Positions 37,274 through 50,452 of a stretch of 64,000 bases of DNA are shown piece after piece; the first letter of the stretch is position 1; every line of letters begins with the position of its first letter. The stretch is taken from contig ML133495.1 in NCBI GenBank assembly GCA_003864495.1, forward strand, positions 1,351,441-1,415,440. Direction: 5' to 3'. Position numbers and translations under genes: made by a program. The notes beneath the pieces were generated by a model. The model was given only the letters and a program-made list of their open reading frames with translations. It was not told the origin of the DNA and ran no database searches. This stretch comes from Nemopilema nomurai (Eukaryota; Cnidaria; Scyphozoa; Rhizostomeae; Rhizostomatidae).

Positions 37274-40200
37274 CAGAAAATTGTTAGGCCAGACAGAAGG
37301 ACTTTATTTAGAATGCATAAGTGAGTGACCGGATCAAGGTGCTTACAAAGCTTATATAGGATCGTATCACGAGGAAAACTGCATTAGCTTTGGTAAAATA
37401 CACATTCATAAAAAGGTAGCTTGATGAAATGACGAAGTATAACGAATCTATTTTCAGCCATAACAGAAAAATCTAGATTGACAGTAGAACGAGTGTTTGG
37501 CTTAATCAATTTTGGCAGCAGGACTTGCTATTGAACGCAGCTGTAAAGTCTGTGCGAATTGAAAGTCAATATAATGCAAACATGCTGCTGATTGCCCATC
37601 ACACCCTTTTGTATCAGCCAAACCTACAAAAATATTTAACCTTTAGCTTTTTCACCAAATAAGCTCTGTTACTGAGTTAGATTATGGTCTAAAGAATCAA
37701 TTTCCAAGCTCTAAGCACAGTTGAACGTGGACGATTTTCCCCCTTATCCACTCTTTAATCTTAATCAAATTCATAGGTAGCATCGCATTTTCATAGCTAC
37801 CATTATGACATATTTTGCTCCTAATTTTATCTTGGACCTTTTAATTACCTTGTCAAAAACCAAAGCAATGATAAGATAAGCTGTCAATTCTAGACGCTAG
37901 TTTCATAGCACCTAAGCAAGAGCCTTTATCTTACAATACTGTTTCTAGGCAAAGTGTTGGCTATAGCTTTAAAAATGATAGCATCATCACACCTAAGCAA
38001 GAGTACCATAGCACCTTCATACCATTCAAACAAAAAAGAACAGCTTAATGGAGTCAAGGACTGAAAACGTTAAAAGAGATGGGCATGGTTAGAAAGGATA
38101 GGGCTTCGATTGCATGATATGCTTGTAATAAGATCCTATTTGAAAGAATACGTTTGTGCCATTCATTTTATTAAGTGATAATATTTAGCTTCGAGACGTA
38201 GAGATCATTTTATTCGTTACTGTTTAATCGTCTGTCTAATCTGTGCTGTTTATCATGGTACTTGAATCCTTTGAAAATGAGAAAATGCAAAGCTGATTCG
38301 CAATACTGAGCTTTTCGTCCAGTTCTCCTGAGCCTTGTCTACGTGGGTAATCAGCATCCTGATTACCTTGTGCAACGCATTAATGTCTTAATTTTAAAAA
38401 TGAATAGGGACTACAGACTTGTGTAGCTCAAAAAGATAATGATGTTGACAGGCATTTAAGATAAGGTGTAGCAGCGTTATTAAAGAGGATCAGGTATTTG
38501 AGGCGTGTGAATTATTTAGGGCAACACATTCTAGTCACTAATGCAGGTTGAAAATAATTGTCAAATATAACCCCCAATGCTGTTATTCTACCAAAGGAAA
38601 CGCAAGAATTTAGACAGACATTTATCAAAATCTCTCTGTCTTTCACACTAAAATGCTGCAGATGGTAGAGGAAGAAAAAGTCTACCAAACAAATAGCTCT
38701 CGGAATAATTTAATAATTTTGGCAGGTGAATTATGTAAGGATATCTCATCATTCACTATCTAACTTTCAAATACTTCCTTTGTGTTCAAGCACAAAGAGT
38801 ATTTATTAATAGGTTAAGATTATCACTTGCGTATCACACTCAGTTATCAAACATGCGATCAATCTTCGAAACAAAGAAAGGACATTTATACATCCAGGAC
38901 TGCAAAGAAAGCTAGGAAGATCTCGCTTCATTATTTTCAATCGGTATCTTACTCAAAGATTGAGCTGTTTAACTGTGTCTGGATTCAATTAGCACAGCTA
39001 GCCCTAGATAGGTAATAAGCAATCGAGAAATGATATAAAAAACAGATCGATGTAATCATATGCAAGATTCGAGGTAACACCATTGTCATCAACCTGTGTA
39101 AGAAACCGTCCGTTTGACTTCGCACCTAGGGATCGAATTCAAGAATGTAGAAGCCAGTTTCTCAATCTCGTTCGTTATTGATTTCAAATTTGTCTTAAAT
39201 ATATGTTCAAGTAACTAAAACAACCAATCCACCTTCATTTTCGAGCCAAGAAATTGTTGAATGTCACATCAAACTTTTTTCTAGACACCATTGCTTTCGT
39301 TTATCCAAAAGAAGAAATTTATTATTTGCCATGCATGTATTCAGCCAGTAAGTTTAATATAAGAGATGCAGCAACAGTAGTGTATAAGGAGACCTTGATT
39401 TCCCTTTTTGCTGTTTTTTATTGTTATTCTTTATTTTACGTAGGTAATTGAGAATCTGCTAGCCTGCATCAAGTGTTTAAAAGCTCTGCTTGAACCTGTG
39501 GTGTATAGAAAAAATGTAAGCTTGCTCTTCTCAGACTTGACTGCTGAACTGAAGATTTTCTCTGCATGGTTTTTTTGGGCCAGCGTTGATCATCATATAA
39601 TGATTTAGGAATAACTAAAAAGGGATCCTTTTTGGAGTCATTTCAGTGGGTAACTTGGGTCAAATACCTGTACAATGATTGTTGAATATACAGTCTTTTC
39701 TTTATAGCATATGTAGCCTTTCCAGGCAATTTTTTTCTTGCATCGACACAGTAATGGCGATTGTGCCACAAAACTTAAAAAGACACTTAAATTCACCAAG
39801 GCAAGAGTCTAAAGGCTCTCACCAAATAGTACTAACTTTTCTATGAAACAATAAGTAATGAATGAGGTTTCCTAGCTTCTATTTACCTAGGCCAGCAGCA
39901 TCAGAATGCCTTTCAGACTTGTGTTAGGCTCTATAACCAAGTTCTGGCCTGACTTCACGTTGGCCAGCCATGTCTATTTTTATGAAGACTTTGTTCTCAG
40001 TGTGAGAGAACATCTCTCTGTTGTTTTGTTTCTCCTCAGGGAAACCCATCTTAACTGCTGTTTTCTGTCTCTGCTTGAACTTCGTAGTGTGAGGAAAGTA
40101 AACTGTTTTCAACATGCTTTGATAGACATTGATGTCACCTTCGTTTTGGATAGGGACTGGGAAGGCGTCAGCGAGCATTTCATTTAAACCTACGCACAGT

Positions 40201-43200
40201 AGGGCTTGCTGTTGTCAGAGGCTCCAAGAGGTTCAAGTTTCCTTTAAAACTGGAACTTACTGCCCCAAGTCTAAGACACCAAAAATCAGCTCATTCCTCG
40301 CAACAATCTCTAATGAAGCTGAAGAAATATTGATCCCGCATTAATTTTTTCATGACGTAAGCTTCATAGGTTTATAAAATATATAATAATTTAAACATCA
40401 TATTACAAATCGACTTGTTTGTTCCTGTTCATGGACACAAATGAAGCAGCTTCGTAAAGAGGAAGCAAATGTACTATCAAATAGACAATACCGCGACTCG
40501 ACACTAGGATTTAATTGTTTAGACGGTATTGCATTGTTCGTGTATGCACAACAACAAATCACGTTTTCCACTGGTTTTGCTTGGGTTGTTGTGACTCCGG
40601 TACCGAAAAAGCCCCAGTTTAAATCATTGAATATTCAAGTTGTAGAATTAATATTTTGAGTATGTTGGTTTCGAAGTCTTCAAGAACGACCTGAGTTTTT
40701 CGTAATTTGAGGCAGTCAGTTTCATGGTATTTGTGGCTGGCTTTATCCCAGACGATTAAGAACGTCATTAGTGCTAATGAATATACATGTTGACGGCAAA
40801 ATAACTAGCAAACTGGCGCTGGAAGCCCTCGGAGTTGCTACAAGAAGCCGTTCGAGAACATCTGCTTAATCTTGATGAACTTTAGGGTGTGCTGCCTAAT
40901 TCACTCTCATCCAATATCCTGTTGTCTCGAAAATTCCATTAGTATCAGTTCATAACAACTACCTCAACCAATACTAAGAGCCACTTCAATTTCTAGTTAA
41001 TTATAAGATAAAATTTCGCAATTCGATGGAGTAGCGAAACCATAATCAAAGTATATTTTTGTCCGATAGCCCTTGGTTTACGACAATGGCTAAAAATAAC
41101 TGAAAGCTGACAAAGTAAAGGCCAGTTGTTTACCGAGAACACGCGAGAAGCCATAAGGAAGAGAGCATGACTTGGTTTGTTGTGGTCAATTGGCATCCAC
41201 GTACGCAAAAAGGGCGTCTTCCAAAGCTTTTAGATTAAAGTCGGCCTTTATTGCTCAATGTTTCTAGAGTTACTGTTAGTATATGCCTTGTCGCAGTCTG
41301 GATTGCAAAGACGTTGCCATATGGGCCAATCACAGCTGATTGAGCATTACGTGTTTTGCTCCCTGATGCACATCAGAACATGTTGTTTTACTCTACCTTA
41401 TCTTTTGAACATGTTGTTTTGGTAATGAGTCCCTTATACAGACCTTCACATCGCGATTAAAGCACATAGAAAACAAAGCTTTTCTGTTCCTTTTTTTCCA
41501 TAGAGGAAAATGTAACCATTGCATTACTTGCAGAATGATTGTCGAAAGGATTACCAGTAGTGCAATCAAGGCTATTTAACATAAAGATGCCTCTACTGCC
41601 TTTAAAACAAAAAGTTTGCGATTTTGTCGACTCTTGGCAGATCTCTGTTTCATTTAGACAAGAAAGTCACTTCAAAAAAATTTGTCACTGGTTGGTCACA
41701 ACATAACCAAGCATGTGATCATTCCCCAGTCTCTTAGGTGGACTTTGGTCGACAACTGGCTAGCCACTTTGCCAGCTTTTGGTCATTGTTCAACTTTTTC
41801 AGACTTTGAGGAGAGCCAAAGCATCTTGAGCATCTATTGAAATACAATTTTGCTGTGAACTTGACCATTTCTACATTTTGAACATCGTACCCTTTAGAAC
41901 CATCATAAAGCAGCATTTTTATTCGGATAAACCTCCGTGGAAATGCCAGACCTTTGCCACAATGGCTTTTATAAGAACATATTGTGAATATGTATGCACA
42001 ATCAAAGTTGTCCGATAAGGTCTGGCAGAGTGTGCATTCGTGAAGAGATAACACTATCTTAAAATCAATGTTATGAAGCTATCTCACTTATTTTGAACGT
42101 CTAGAGTTTGATGATTATTATCTAATGCACGTTACAGGTTTTAGTTTTCCCTAGCTTAGAGAAATAACGACGAGCAAGACAAAACAGAGTTCTCAACCAA
42201 AAATATGCAAGTCAAAGCAAATCCGCAGATTACTTTTAAATAGAATATTGTTTTGGTAGATATTTCTCAATAAGGATGTCAAATTAACATGTGATTTAAC
42301 CATTTGATGGCAGAAAGAGTGATCAATAGAACATTTTTAATAAAAACCTTGTTGGCGAAAAATGGAAATAATTCTATCAGTAGCTATAGAATTTTGGCAT
42401 TCCCCTTAAGGTGCCAGCTACAACTGGTTGAAGAGGCAATTATACACATGATAAGAAGACTGCTCAAAACTTAACAAACAAATCCCTGCACAGGTGCTGT
42501 AGCGTGTGGGCGTTTCGTTTCAAATAATTCGAACATTGCTTCTCAAATGATAAAACAGTTTAAAACAAGGAATAAGCAGTTTAATCACGGATAATAGATT
42601 GGCTTAGACAGCTCTGTAATTTGGCTCAATTCACTGATCTGAAAAACATGTAACATGTCAATACTTTCGATGTTAGGATTTCCTTTAAAAAGATAGTATG
42701 AAATAGTATGAAAAAATCGACATGAACCCAGTAGAGTCTTGGCACGTCGTGGTTACCACTTTCAGCTATCCATTTTTCTCACAATCATGAACAGATTTAG
42801 TATGCCAGAAAGTTTTCGTACCTGAAAATCTTGAAGTTGCTGTCAGCGGAGTACTTCTATAGCAAGGAAGCTGTGCGACTGGCCAGAATTTCCTCTTACG
42901 CAAATAAATAAACACTGGCCTTTACATCACCATGCAAAACAGCGAAGCGCATATGAGAACGTCGTAGGGACATTTCTTTATAATTTCCTTCTAATTAGAG
43001 AGTTTTGCACAGTCTTATTGTTTTAATTACGATTCGCTTCTCAGCGTTGTGCAGAATGTAGTTTTTCACCTCTATGTTTCTTCTTACATCCCACCTCTTT
43101 CGGTCATGCTTGATTCCCAATGATATTAAACTGAACTAAACATGCAACAATTCGATGTAAGTAGAGACTAAAAATAATTTATGGGGTAAAATAGGCATCA

Positions 43201-43817
43201 GTTAAGCTCCATTTAAGAATAACTATGCAGAGTGGCGATACATTTCTTGTTTTCCTTAAGTCACATCTAATCTCTTTTGATCTGCATAAGCAACAAAACT
43301 CCCTTGCTAAACCTTACCAGAATCAGATAAGCAAAACTGAAGGTTTCCAGAATCTCAAAGGAAGCCTGTTCATCATTTTTTCATGTTTCTAAACCCTAAA
43401 CAGATCTGGAAATACGGAGAGTAAATATCTGCGTTAATCTTTCTTATTTCCGGGTTCAAAGCTTCCAACAGACTCGAAACCGTTTATAGACTACTGAAGC
43501 AGAATGAAGCCAAGACTATTTTTAAAAACATCAGATTAAAATGATAATCACTCCATATAAATAAGGACTGTAGAAACATTTCGAAAATTTATTATTCGAC
43601 AGCGCCTGCGTTAAAATGCTTTGCAATCAGGTTATAATTGATTCACATTTAAAGCCAGCGGCTTGATTGAATATTTCCTCAGATGAGCACGATCTAATTC
43701 ATTTGATATGACCTCGGGAATGTTTTAATTTGTCAGTTGGAGTAGGTAAGATGAAGGAAACAAGTATGTTTGTGCTTTTGTCGAGCGAAAGTTGATGATC
43801 TTCCTAGCGCAACCTTC

Positions 43818-44106
43818 AATGCCTGCCAAAATTGTTGGCACACTTGCGACGATTCTTTGACTCGCGTTCACTCATCCCCCTCCCCCCACCCCCCCCCCCC
43901 CCCTTCGAACAATGTTGTCCTGCTGCTAAACGAAGCGTCAATTTTACACCAAACTTTTTCCCCAGATTGACTGGATGCTATACTTTGTTACAAACATTGT
44001 TTTAGGGGGAGGAGGGGGATAAACAACTAGTGGCGTGTCAAAGAAATGTAAAATGTTAAAACCAGAGAAAATACTGAGGTGTTCCAAGGACTTTTGGCAG
44101 GCATTG
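43818..44106. mobile_element. Fold-back (MITE-like) element with imperfect inverted arms
   Basis: The left arm starts CAATGCCTGCCAAAA and the right arm ends TTTTGGCAGGCATTG, exact inverses over 15 bases. Inward, both arms also share TTCTTTGAC…CG, a C-rich/G-rich block and ACAATGTT. Arms are about 105 bases around a loop of about 75. The mirror-image open frames at 43770-43970 (+) and 43944-44144 (-), both with NACQ and a Pro run, are explained by this symmetry. No clear target-site duplication was seen. Confidence 0.65.
43876..43903. repeat. C homopolymer-rich tract
   Basis: Twenty-six C in 28 bases, broken by one T and one A, inside the left arm of the fold-back element. Its length is likely unstable in assemblies. 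Confidence 0.9.
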
Positions 44107-44971
44107 TATGTGTGATATTCGACGTTTGTAATTGACACGATCAAATAGCATTGACAGCCTCAACACTTGAAACGTATCCTAGAGTGAGATTTAACACATA
44201 CGTTTAGCTTTGCTACCAAATAATTTAACTCTAATGCATTTCTATACAAAAACCATATACAAAAATATCTATGACTTGGTACGGAGCAATCGTTTTTGCT
44301 AAGCTAAAGCAGAAAACGTAGCAAAATTGGTTGACAGATTTACAATCTGAAGAGGCTATGCAGAGCTTAGAGTATTCAATGTCTCAACGTACAAATATCA
44401 GCGTGATTATGAAACACTTTTATCATCTAATCATGAAATCACATAATCATTTAATCATATAATCAGAGTCTGACCTTAATTCATGCATCTCTTAGCTCAT
44501 CATCTGCCCCTAGAACTGAAGTTGTGAAGTCTGATTTTGTTTGATATTAAACCCAAAGAGAATTAAAACTTTCAATCTTGGACATTCTATGTTTTCAAGA
44601 TAATGCAAGTCGTTGAAAAGGTTCTTACCACTTTAAAACGGAATTTCTGGTCTACAAGCGCATATCATGTAGGAAAAGGATTGATCCTTTTGTACCACAA
44701 AACTTCCGAATTGCACAGAAAGCAGAAACATTAATACTGCGGTACTTTTCTTTCTGCAATCGTTGTAACTCAAAACAAGGCAACGACCTAAAACTTCGTG
44801 AAAAATGTATTCAGGTGTGGATGGAAAGCCAATTGGTGGTATTCTTGATCGATTGACTCCCAAAAAAGAATTCATACTCTAAAGAATTCTAGTTAAAAAT
44901 TAGAAAAAGAGTAAAACATTTCAGTCTAATAGCTCTTTGGTATTCCCTGTTCGATTCCCATCAAACTTCAC

Positions 44972-45019
44972 CATACACACATACAAACCCACACTCACAC
45001 ACTCACACACTCACACACA
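44972..45019. repeat. CA-rich microsatellite
   Basis: Alternating ACACAC and ACACTC units over about 48 bases. No gene is near it. Confidence 0.8.
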
Positions 45020-48000
45020 TCTATGCTGTGTAGTAAATAATTCTCATTTTTCAAATGATATAATCCTACATCAATGAATCGCAAATCTTAATGGCTTCAA
45101 TCAAAGCTCCAATACATTATTAGCTCAAGTTTAGCTCCAATGTTCTTGGATCAATACACGAATTTGAAAGCAAATAAGTTTATTTTTATTTCACTTTGCA
45201 GTCTTATTATCACTATTGGCAGCAATGAGCCAACTGACTTAGCCTTCTTGTGAATATTGATTTCTTGACACAAATCAACATCTTCTTACGTAAGCTAATT
45301 TATATGGATTAAATGTGACGTTTTCATCAATTAAGCAAGTTTTTGTAATCTTGTCAATATGTTTCCCAGCCGTTTTGTCTTTGATATAAACAACATTCCA
45401 GTCCTTAATCAATCTTGTTCATTTTGATCAGAAACTATCAATGGAGAAGGCCACAACATTTTAGTATCACAGGCATCCCTAATAAAAACAAGAGGATTGT
45501 CGTGGCGATTTGAGAGACTTATTAAAAATACCAGAGATATGTAGTTAATAGAGCCATCATTTTCAAGATAAAAGAAATTTGTTCATATGATTATCAGTTA
45601 ATTTCTATATTATGTGTTCTCTAGCAAGAAGCTAGATAATAAAAAAACTCGTTTTTGCCAAAAAGGCCGTTTTTATGCAGACATGGTAATCGCAGAAGTC
45701 TTGTGAAAGCTAATTTCCTTTTTCGCAAAAATTATTTCAGAGTAGAAGAACCTCTTTTTGAGTTGAATTAGAATTCATGAATTTAGTTCAAAGTGTAACA
45801 GAGGCTGATGTGTGCCCAAATCTTTTAAGCTAGTTTGAATAAGTTGAACAAAACCCAGAACAGCGTTCATCTCAGTTCTTTCAGCTTACATTTTCAACTG
45901 TCTTCTACCCAATCATAATAAAACATCATCCAATTGAATGCCCGTGGAACATAAATTTACGTAAGTTGTAATAAACACTAGATATAATTGAGATGCATTA
46001 TGTTAAATAAATAGTAAAATTTTGCAATACGATAAATCCATTTGCAAGAGTTATAATTGTTCTAATGTTGTCAGCTGGGAAGTGAAAATTCTTTGCAAAC
46101 ATTATAAAAAGCTACTGAGATTTTAAATTGTCTCTTAATTGTCAAACTTGATTTTTTGTGGTATTAACAAACAGTGCCTAAAATTTTCCAGCCAAAGCAA
46201 AGTCTTTTTTTCATGTGCATCACAAACTACCTCTTCACTTCTGTCTTGCTTTGAGAATTTCAATAAGACAAAATATTCTTAAAAAAAAGCTAAATCTCTT
46301 TGATGATTTGCACTTTTAATCCAGGTTTGCTCGGTGTTCGGTGGAGATATCAGATGCTCTTTAGCTTTACGCTAGTTTCATTTCATTGTGATCAAATCAA
46401 ATGTTAAGGGTCTTAATCAAGCACTTACAGCATATTTTTTTCCTAGTAGCCAAACCTCCATGTTTCATATGTAATTCTTTGCAATAATATGTCGTGTCGT
46501 TAAAAAAGAAAACTTTCACTACTTTATCATAAATTTCTTGGCAGGTTTCTAAGGATTTTAGTGGCTTTTGCAATCATGCAAATCAAAACCACTTGATCAA
46601 TAACTTCTTCGAAAACCAAGAATTTTCAATGAACCTTTTGGCTAGTTAACTTTAAAGAGATGAAAGATGAAAAACGTCAGAATTGTTTAAACCTGTACGA
46701 CCGATCGTGACATTAATGGGTTTGCCATATCCTTACATTGCATAGTTTTTGTACGGCTTAATGGATATTTTTCATCAAAGGATTATTCCACATACACTGG
46801 CTAGCCATCTTGCTATCTTTCTAATTCATTGAAACAAGATGTCTCCCACTAATTCTATTTTTATAATTGTCCTATCAGCTGAGGCGTTCAAACTATTTGT
46901 TTTTCAGTAAATTCTTGACTGCAATAAGCATGTTAATGGTCCGTGACTTATTTTTAAGCAAAAAATTAAAGAAATTATTGGTTTACTCATCTGAACACTT
47001 GTTAAATTTCGAAATAGATTCTTTGTTTCTTTTCATTCCTCTTCAGGGATCAAGTATACTTTGTACATTGTCTATGAACTTATTTTTCTACTTTTAATTT
47101 ATTAAATTGAAATGAAAGATACTACTTTTCGACTGTTTTTGCTATTTTAAGCCATTATGAGTTTCATTAAGTTTAGTACGCATTACCTATAAGAAGCTGT
47201 AGAACGTACTGTTGTCACTGGTATGAAATGAAGAGCTCGAATGAGACTGGCGCAAATGAAATTTTGAAATTTACGAACTTTACTTACGACCTTTTCTTCA
47301 ATGGTTACCGAACATATGATAGTTAGGCAAGATCATTGACTGATCTACCGAATAGATCAGAAATGACTAAGGACCATTTACTTGGCTTTTTTAACGAATA
47401 GAAAAGGATATAAATCACATTCATGCCCTCAAATTTTCGTATAATTAGGTGCTGCTGTTATTTAATTTTGCAGATCAATTTACTTTGATGATGAATTCTA
47501 GAAAACTAATGAACAAAAATATAAAGATAAATATTCAGGGGAAAATAAGCCTTTCAATTGAGCCTTTGGATTGAATTAAGCCTTTCATTGCAACATTGGC
47601 TGTTATCGTGATTTAGTGGATGCTTGGATTTTTAACAAATCGACCGTAAGATAGCAAATGGATTAGCCATAGAGAACAGTGTCAGTGATAGATAGATGAG
47701 CCGGCTCCGAGAAAAAAAGACTTTTGACATTCTTCCAAGAAGTAAATAGTTCTCCTTTTTCATTTTATCCCACTGACACATGTCAGATTAGAGCCCCCAA
47801 AATCTGTTAACTTGAAGGAGGGTGTGTTGTGCTAAGTGACGGTTCAAAATTAAGTACCGAAAAGTATTGCGAGTATTTTTGCGTTATCTTGTAGAGATGG
47901 CTATGCTATTGTTAGTAAATTGAGCAGTGAAGATTAAAGTTTGAAACTTAGTTGTGCAGAAAAGGAAAGTCTGCAAAAAGATGTTAGAACTGGTGCTATG

Positions 48001-48547
48001 GTGCCGAGGAGTGGAATAAAATCACAGAACAGTGAAAGGAACACTCATTTCGGCCCCCTTGATTTTTTTTATGCCAGAATGCTGTAGTCTGGTTAACCTC
48101 GTTTCCGCGCTGAGGAGAATGCGTGCGTATAGTTACGAAGAATGAGCTTTCTTAGCCTTGTTTTGATGTTTGTCGACGTGCAAAAAACTTTTCTTAGCCA
48201 TAAAAGTGACCAGTGTTCCGTCTGTCTGTCCTATTCTGTGATTTTGCACCCAAATGCCGAAGCCAACTAGGCTCTGTGGCGCAATCTTTTTCCAAATCTA
48301 ATTTTTTAATCTTCTACTGAAAACTTAATATCAGTCTAGCTACCAGCAATGGTTCTTAGTTGCATTTGCAATTCCATATTGCTAAGCTAAGCATCTTAAT
48401 CCTTGGAGAATAGCGGGCACTTGTTAAAATGTCTTATTGTTTGATTGTGACGGCTTTCCTATTTCGAAACAACTGCAGGAGCTGCAAATCTTGGGTATTG
48501 GGTATTTCATTTGGGTAAATCAAGTGAAACAAAAATTTTACCTTTAG

Positions 48548-49045
48548 TGTGAACAGTCAAAACAGAAAAGTAAGGAAAAGAGGAGATTTTCATTCGAGGC
48601 CTGGTGAGATTGCTATAAATTCAATTGATGCTGTTCTAATGCCAATGTCTCACGTGGACGCTGTTGTTTTTAGTTTCCAAAAGTGTGTGGGCACGAGAAT
48701 CTCCCTGCCCATTCTGCAACTTCAGCACGAATTGATAGATGCATGATAAGCTGCACTGGAGTGCTTTTAATCCATGTGAATTCTTCAGATGCCTGATCTG
48801 ATTTGATCAGCTTGAGGCCATGCAGTTGACGTAACATGCTAGCTTTTTCTTGTGCGGAAATCTCCCCTGATCGACACAAATACCTGATTACTTGCATAAG
48901 ATCCCTTCAGCAATTCACCGCAACTTTCAATGATTCTCAGTCTCCTATGTGTGGCATACATAAGTCTTACTTCCGTGCAAGTCTTTCGATAGATGAACAT
49001 CACCTCATAATTGCCACTAGAAGTGGAACCAGGAAAGTGCGATAA
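48548..49045. other. Cluster of coding-like segments of uncertain strand
   Basis: On + a segment at 48548-48603 follows TTTTACCTTTAG, reads CEQSKQKSKEKRRFSFEA and ends at TG|GTGAGA. Two more open segments follow good acceptors at 48674 and 48911. The last (48911-49045) ends SLSIDEHHLIIATRSGTRKV and is loosely like one WD40 blade. On - the open frame 48670-48897 is also coding-like. The pieces may be exons of one + gene running to 50350, or remains of a decayed gene. Confidence 0.25.
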
Positions 49046-49788
49046 TTGAAACGAGTGCTTAAATGAATATTCAGCTAAGGAACCCGTGTGTCAATCTTAT
49101 CTAGCATAACACTAATTAATGGCTAAACAGCATTTCTGCGCTTTAATGATCCATGCATTATATGGGATCTATGATTTGACTGTTTTTGTTAGTTATCAAA
49201 AGCTATAAACAGAAGCACTTGATTATTGAATCTATACTGATCTTATTCTTACGGATAAGGAATAGAAGAGCAATTGATGTATGTTTAATTAAATCTTGCC
49301 AAGTGTTATTGAATTTCTTTTAGAATTTTCATACGAAATAGGCAGACAGGGGTAACAATTTTATATTAAAAGGATTTTTCTCATACTGTGTGGTCGTTTG
49401 TTGTTGATGGGAAAAACTCTGGCCTGGAACAGCACGCCTGAGAAGGCCTGGGAAAATCGGCGTGAAACTCTTTATATGAAATACTGCAGGTGAAAATGCG
49501 TGGTAACTCACAGCTAACGAATCCAAGGAAACAACTTGTTTTCGGATGAAAAACAACTCATTTGTTTATTGACCAACACTAACATGTAAACATCAATTCT
49601 GATATATCCAACACCTTAATCATTTACAAACTATGAGAAAATATTTACCGAAAATGCAAGCCATTTGGGTATATTTGACAGAGAATATTGACAGAACAGA
49701 GAATTATTCCTAGATTAGATAAACAAATATTTATCAAAAAACTGTCAATTGCGTTTACTAAAATCATAGCTTTAGTGATATCGATAGT

Positions 49789-49844
49789 ATCATATTGATC
49801 ACATCATATTGCATTCATATCATATCAACATCATATCATATTGT
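49789..49844. repeat. ATCATAT-rich microsatellite
   Basis: Irregular CATATTGATCACATCATATT and CATATCATATCAACATC units over about 55 bases. Confidence 0.7.
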
Positions 49845-50035
49845 ATTTAAGGTTATCAAGTTTCATAAATTACATCTAAAGATAAGTATATGGCGCTGAA
49901 AGCGTGAATAAGAGACATTAGCCCCGAAATGTTTCCGTACTGTTTTCATTTAAGCTATCAAAGCAGAAATAGTACGGGATTCCGTATTCTAGCTTTAATT
50001 GTTTATCTAACCCATTTTAACTGACTTTATTGCAG

Positions 50036-50350
50036 AAAAGCAAATGTTCATAGAAGAGGAAAGGAGGAAAATTAGCCAACAGTCACGGGTGAGTCAGGAT
50101 GCTTCATATTTCGAAGGCTAGTAGGCTAGGATCGAATTACCAGCTTTTGTCTGAGAAATGCAGGTAAATGGAGTAAGATCTAAAACTAACTCAAAACTCG
50201 ATTTGTAAATGACACAGGTTTATTTTAGATTTCTTTACATCGGTACTTAAGGACAAAAATTATATGCAGCTTCGAAATTAAAGCTATGCTCTTTCTTTTC
50301 CAAAAAAGGGAACTCCATCGCCTACAGTCTCAGAGCTTGACAACATGTAG
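50036..50350 (+). CDS. Candidate last two exons of an unrecognised coiled-coil gene
   Basis: Exon 50036-50088 follows GACTTTATTGCAG, reads KQMFIEEERRKISQQSR (helical, highly charged) and ends at CGG|GTGAGT. Exon 50309-50350 follows a CTCTTTCTTTTCC-rich acceptor, joins in phase 0, reads GTPSPTVSELDNM and ends in TAG. An AATAAA at 50447 is well placed. The first exon needs one base from an earlier exon. The segment at 38643-38705, which ends in the right phase, is a possible but distant partner. The family is not recognised and only 31 residues are visible. Confidence 0.35.
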
Positions 50351-50446
50351 AGAAAGAATCCGGGGCTAGGCGTGCTTGACTTTTACTACACAGGGTCTTG
50401 AACAGTTTTAGATTTAGTGATAAAGTACAAAAAGCTGTTCTGATTC

Positions 50447-50452
50447 AATAAA
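50447..50452 (+). terminator. Candidate polyadenylation signal
   Basis: AATAAA lies 97 bases past the TAG of the candidate exon at 50309-50350. Confidence 0.3.

Larger units (their letters stand above)
37274..48547. other. Long AT-rich stretch without a recognised gene
   Basis: No known domain was recognised on either strand. Splice-flanked open segments on + exist at about 38643-38705 (MVEEEKVY…) and 39285-39349 (…FVYPKEEIYY…) and could be isolated exons, each with good acceptor and donor signals. Open frames at 41734-42054 and 44633-44875 (minus) have coding-like composition but no family resemblance. The fold-back element and simple repeats are listed separately. Confidence 0.4.

Noticed and set aside
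37460..37537. Fragment reading TVERVFGLIN, reminiscent of Harbinger-type transposases
   Set aside because: Only about 24 residues with a stop directly after; no other transposase motif was found nearby.
39906..40187. Overlapping long frames on both strands
   Set aside because: Neither has convincing splice borders or family resemblance; the minus frame meets stops in all frames before a donor.
44945..44970. TTCGATTCC-like box as a tRNA T-loop
   Set aside because: The flanking stem does not pair and no anticodon arm or A box lies upstream.
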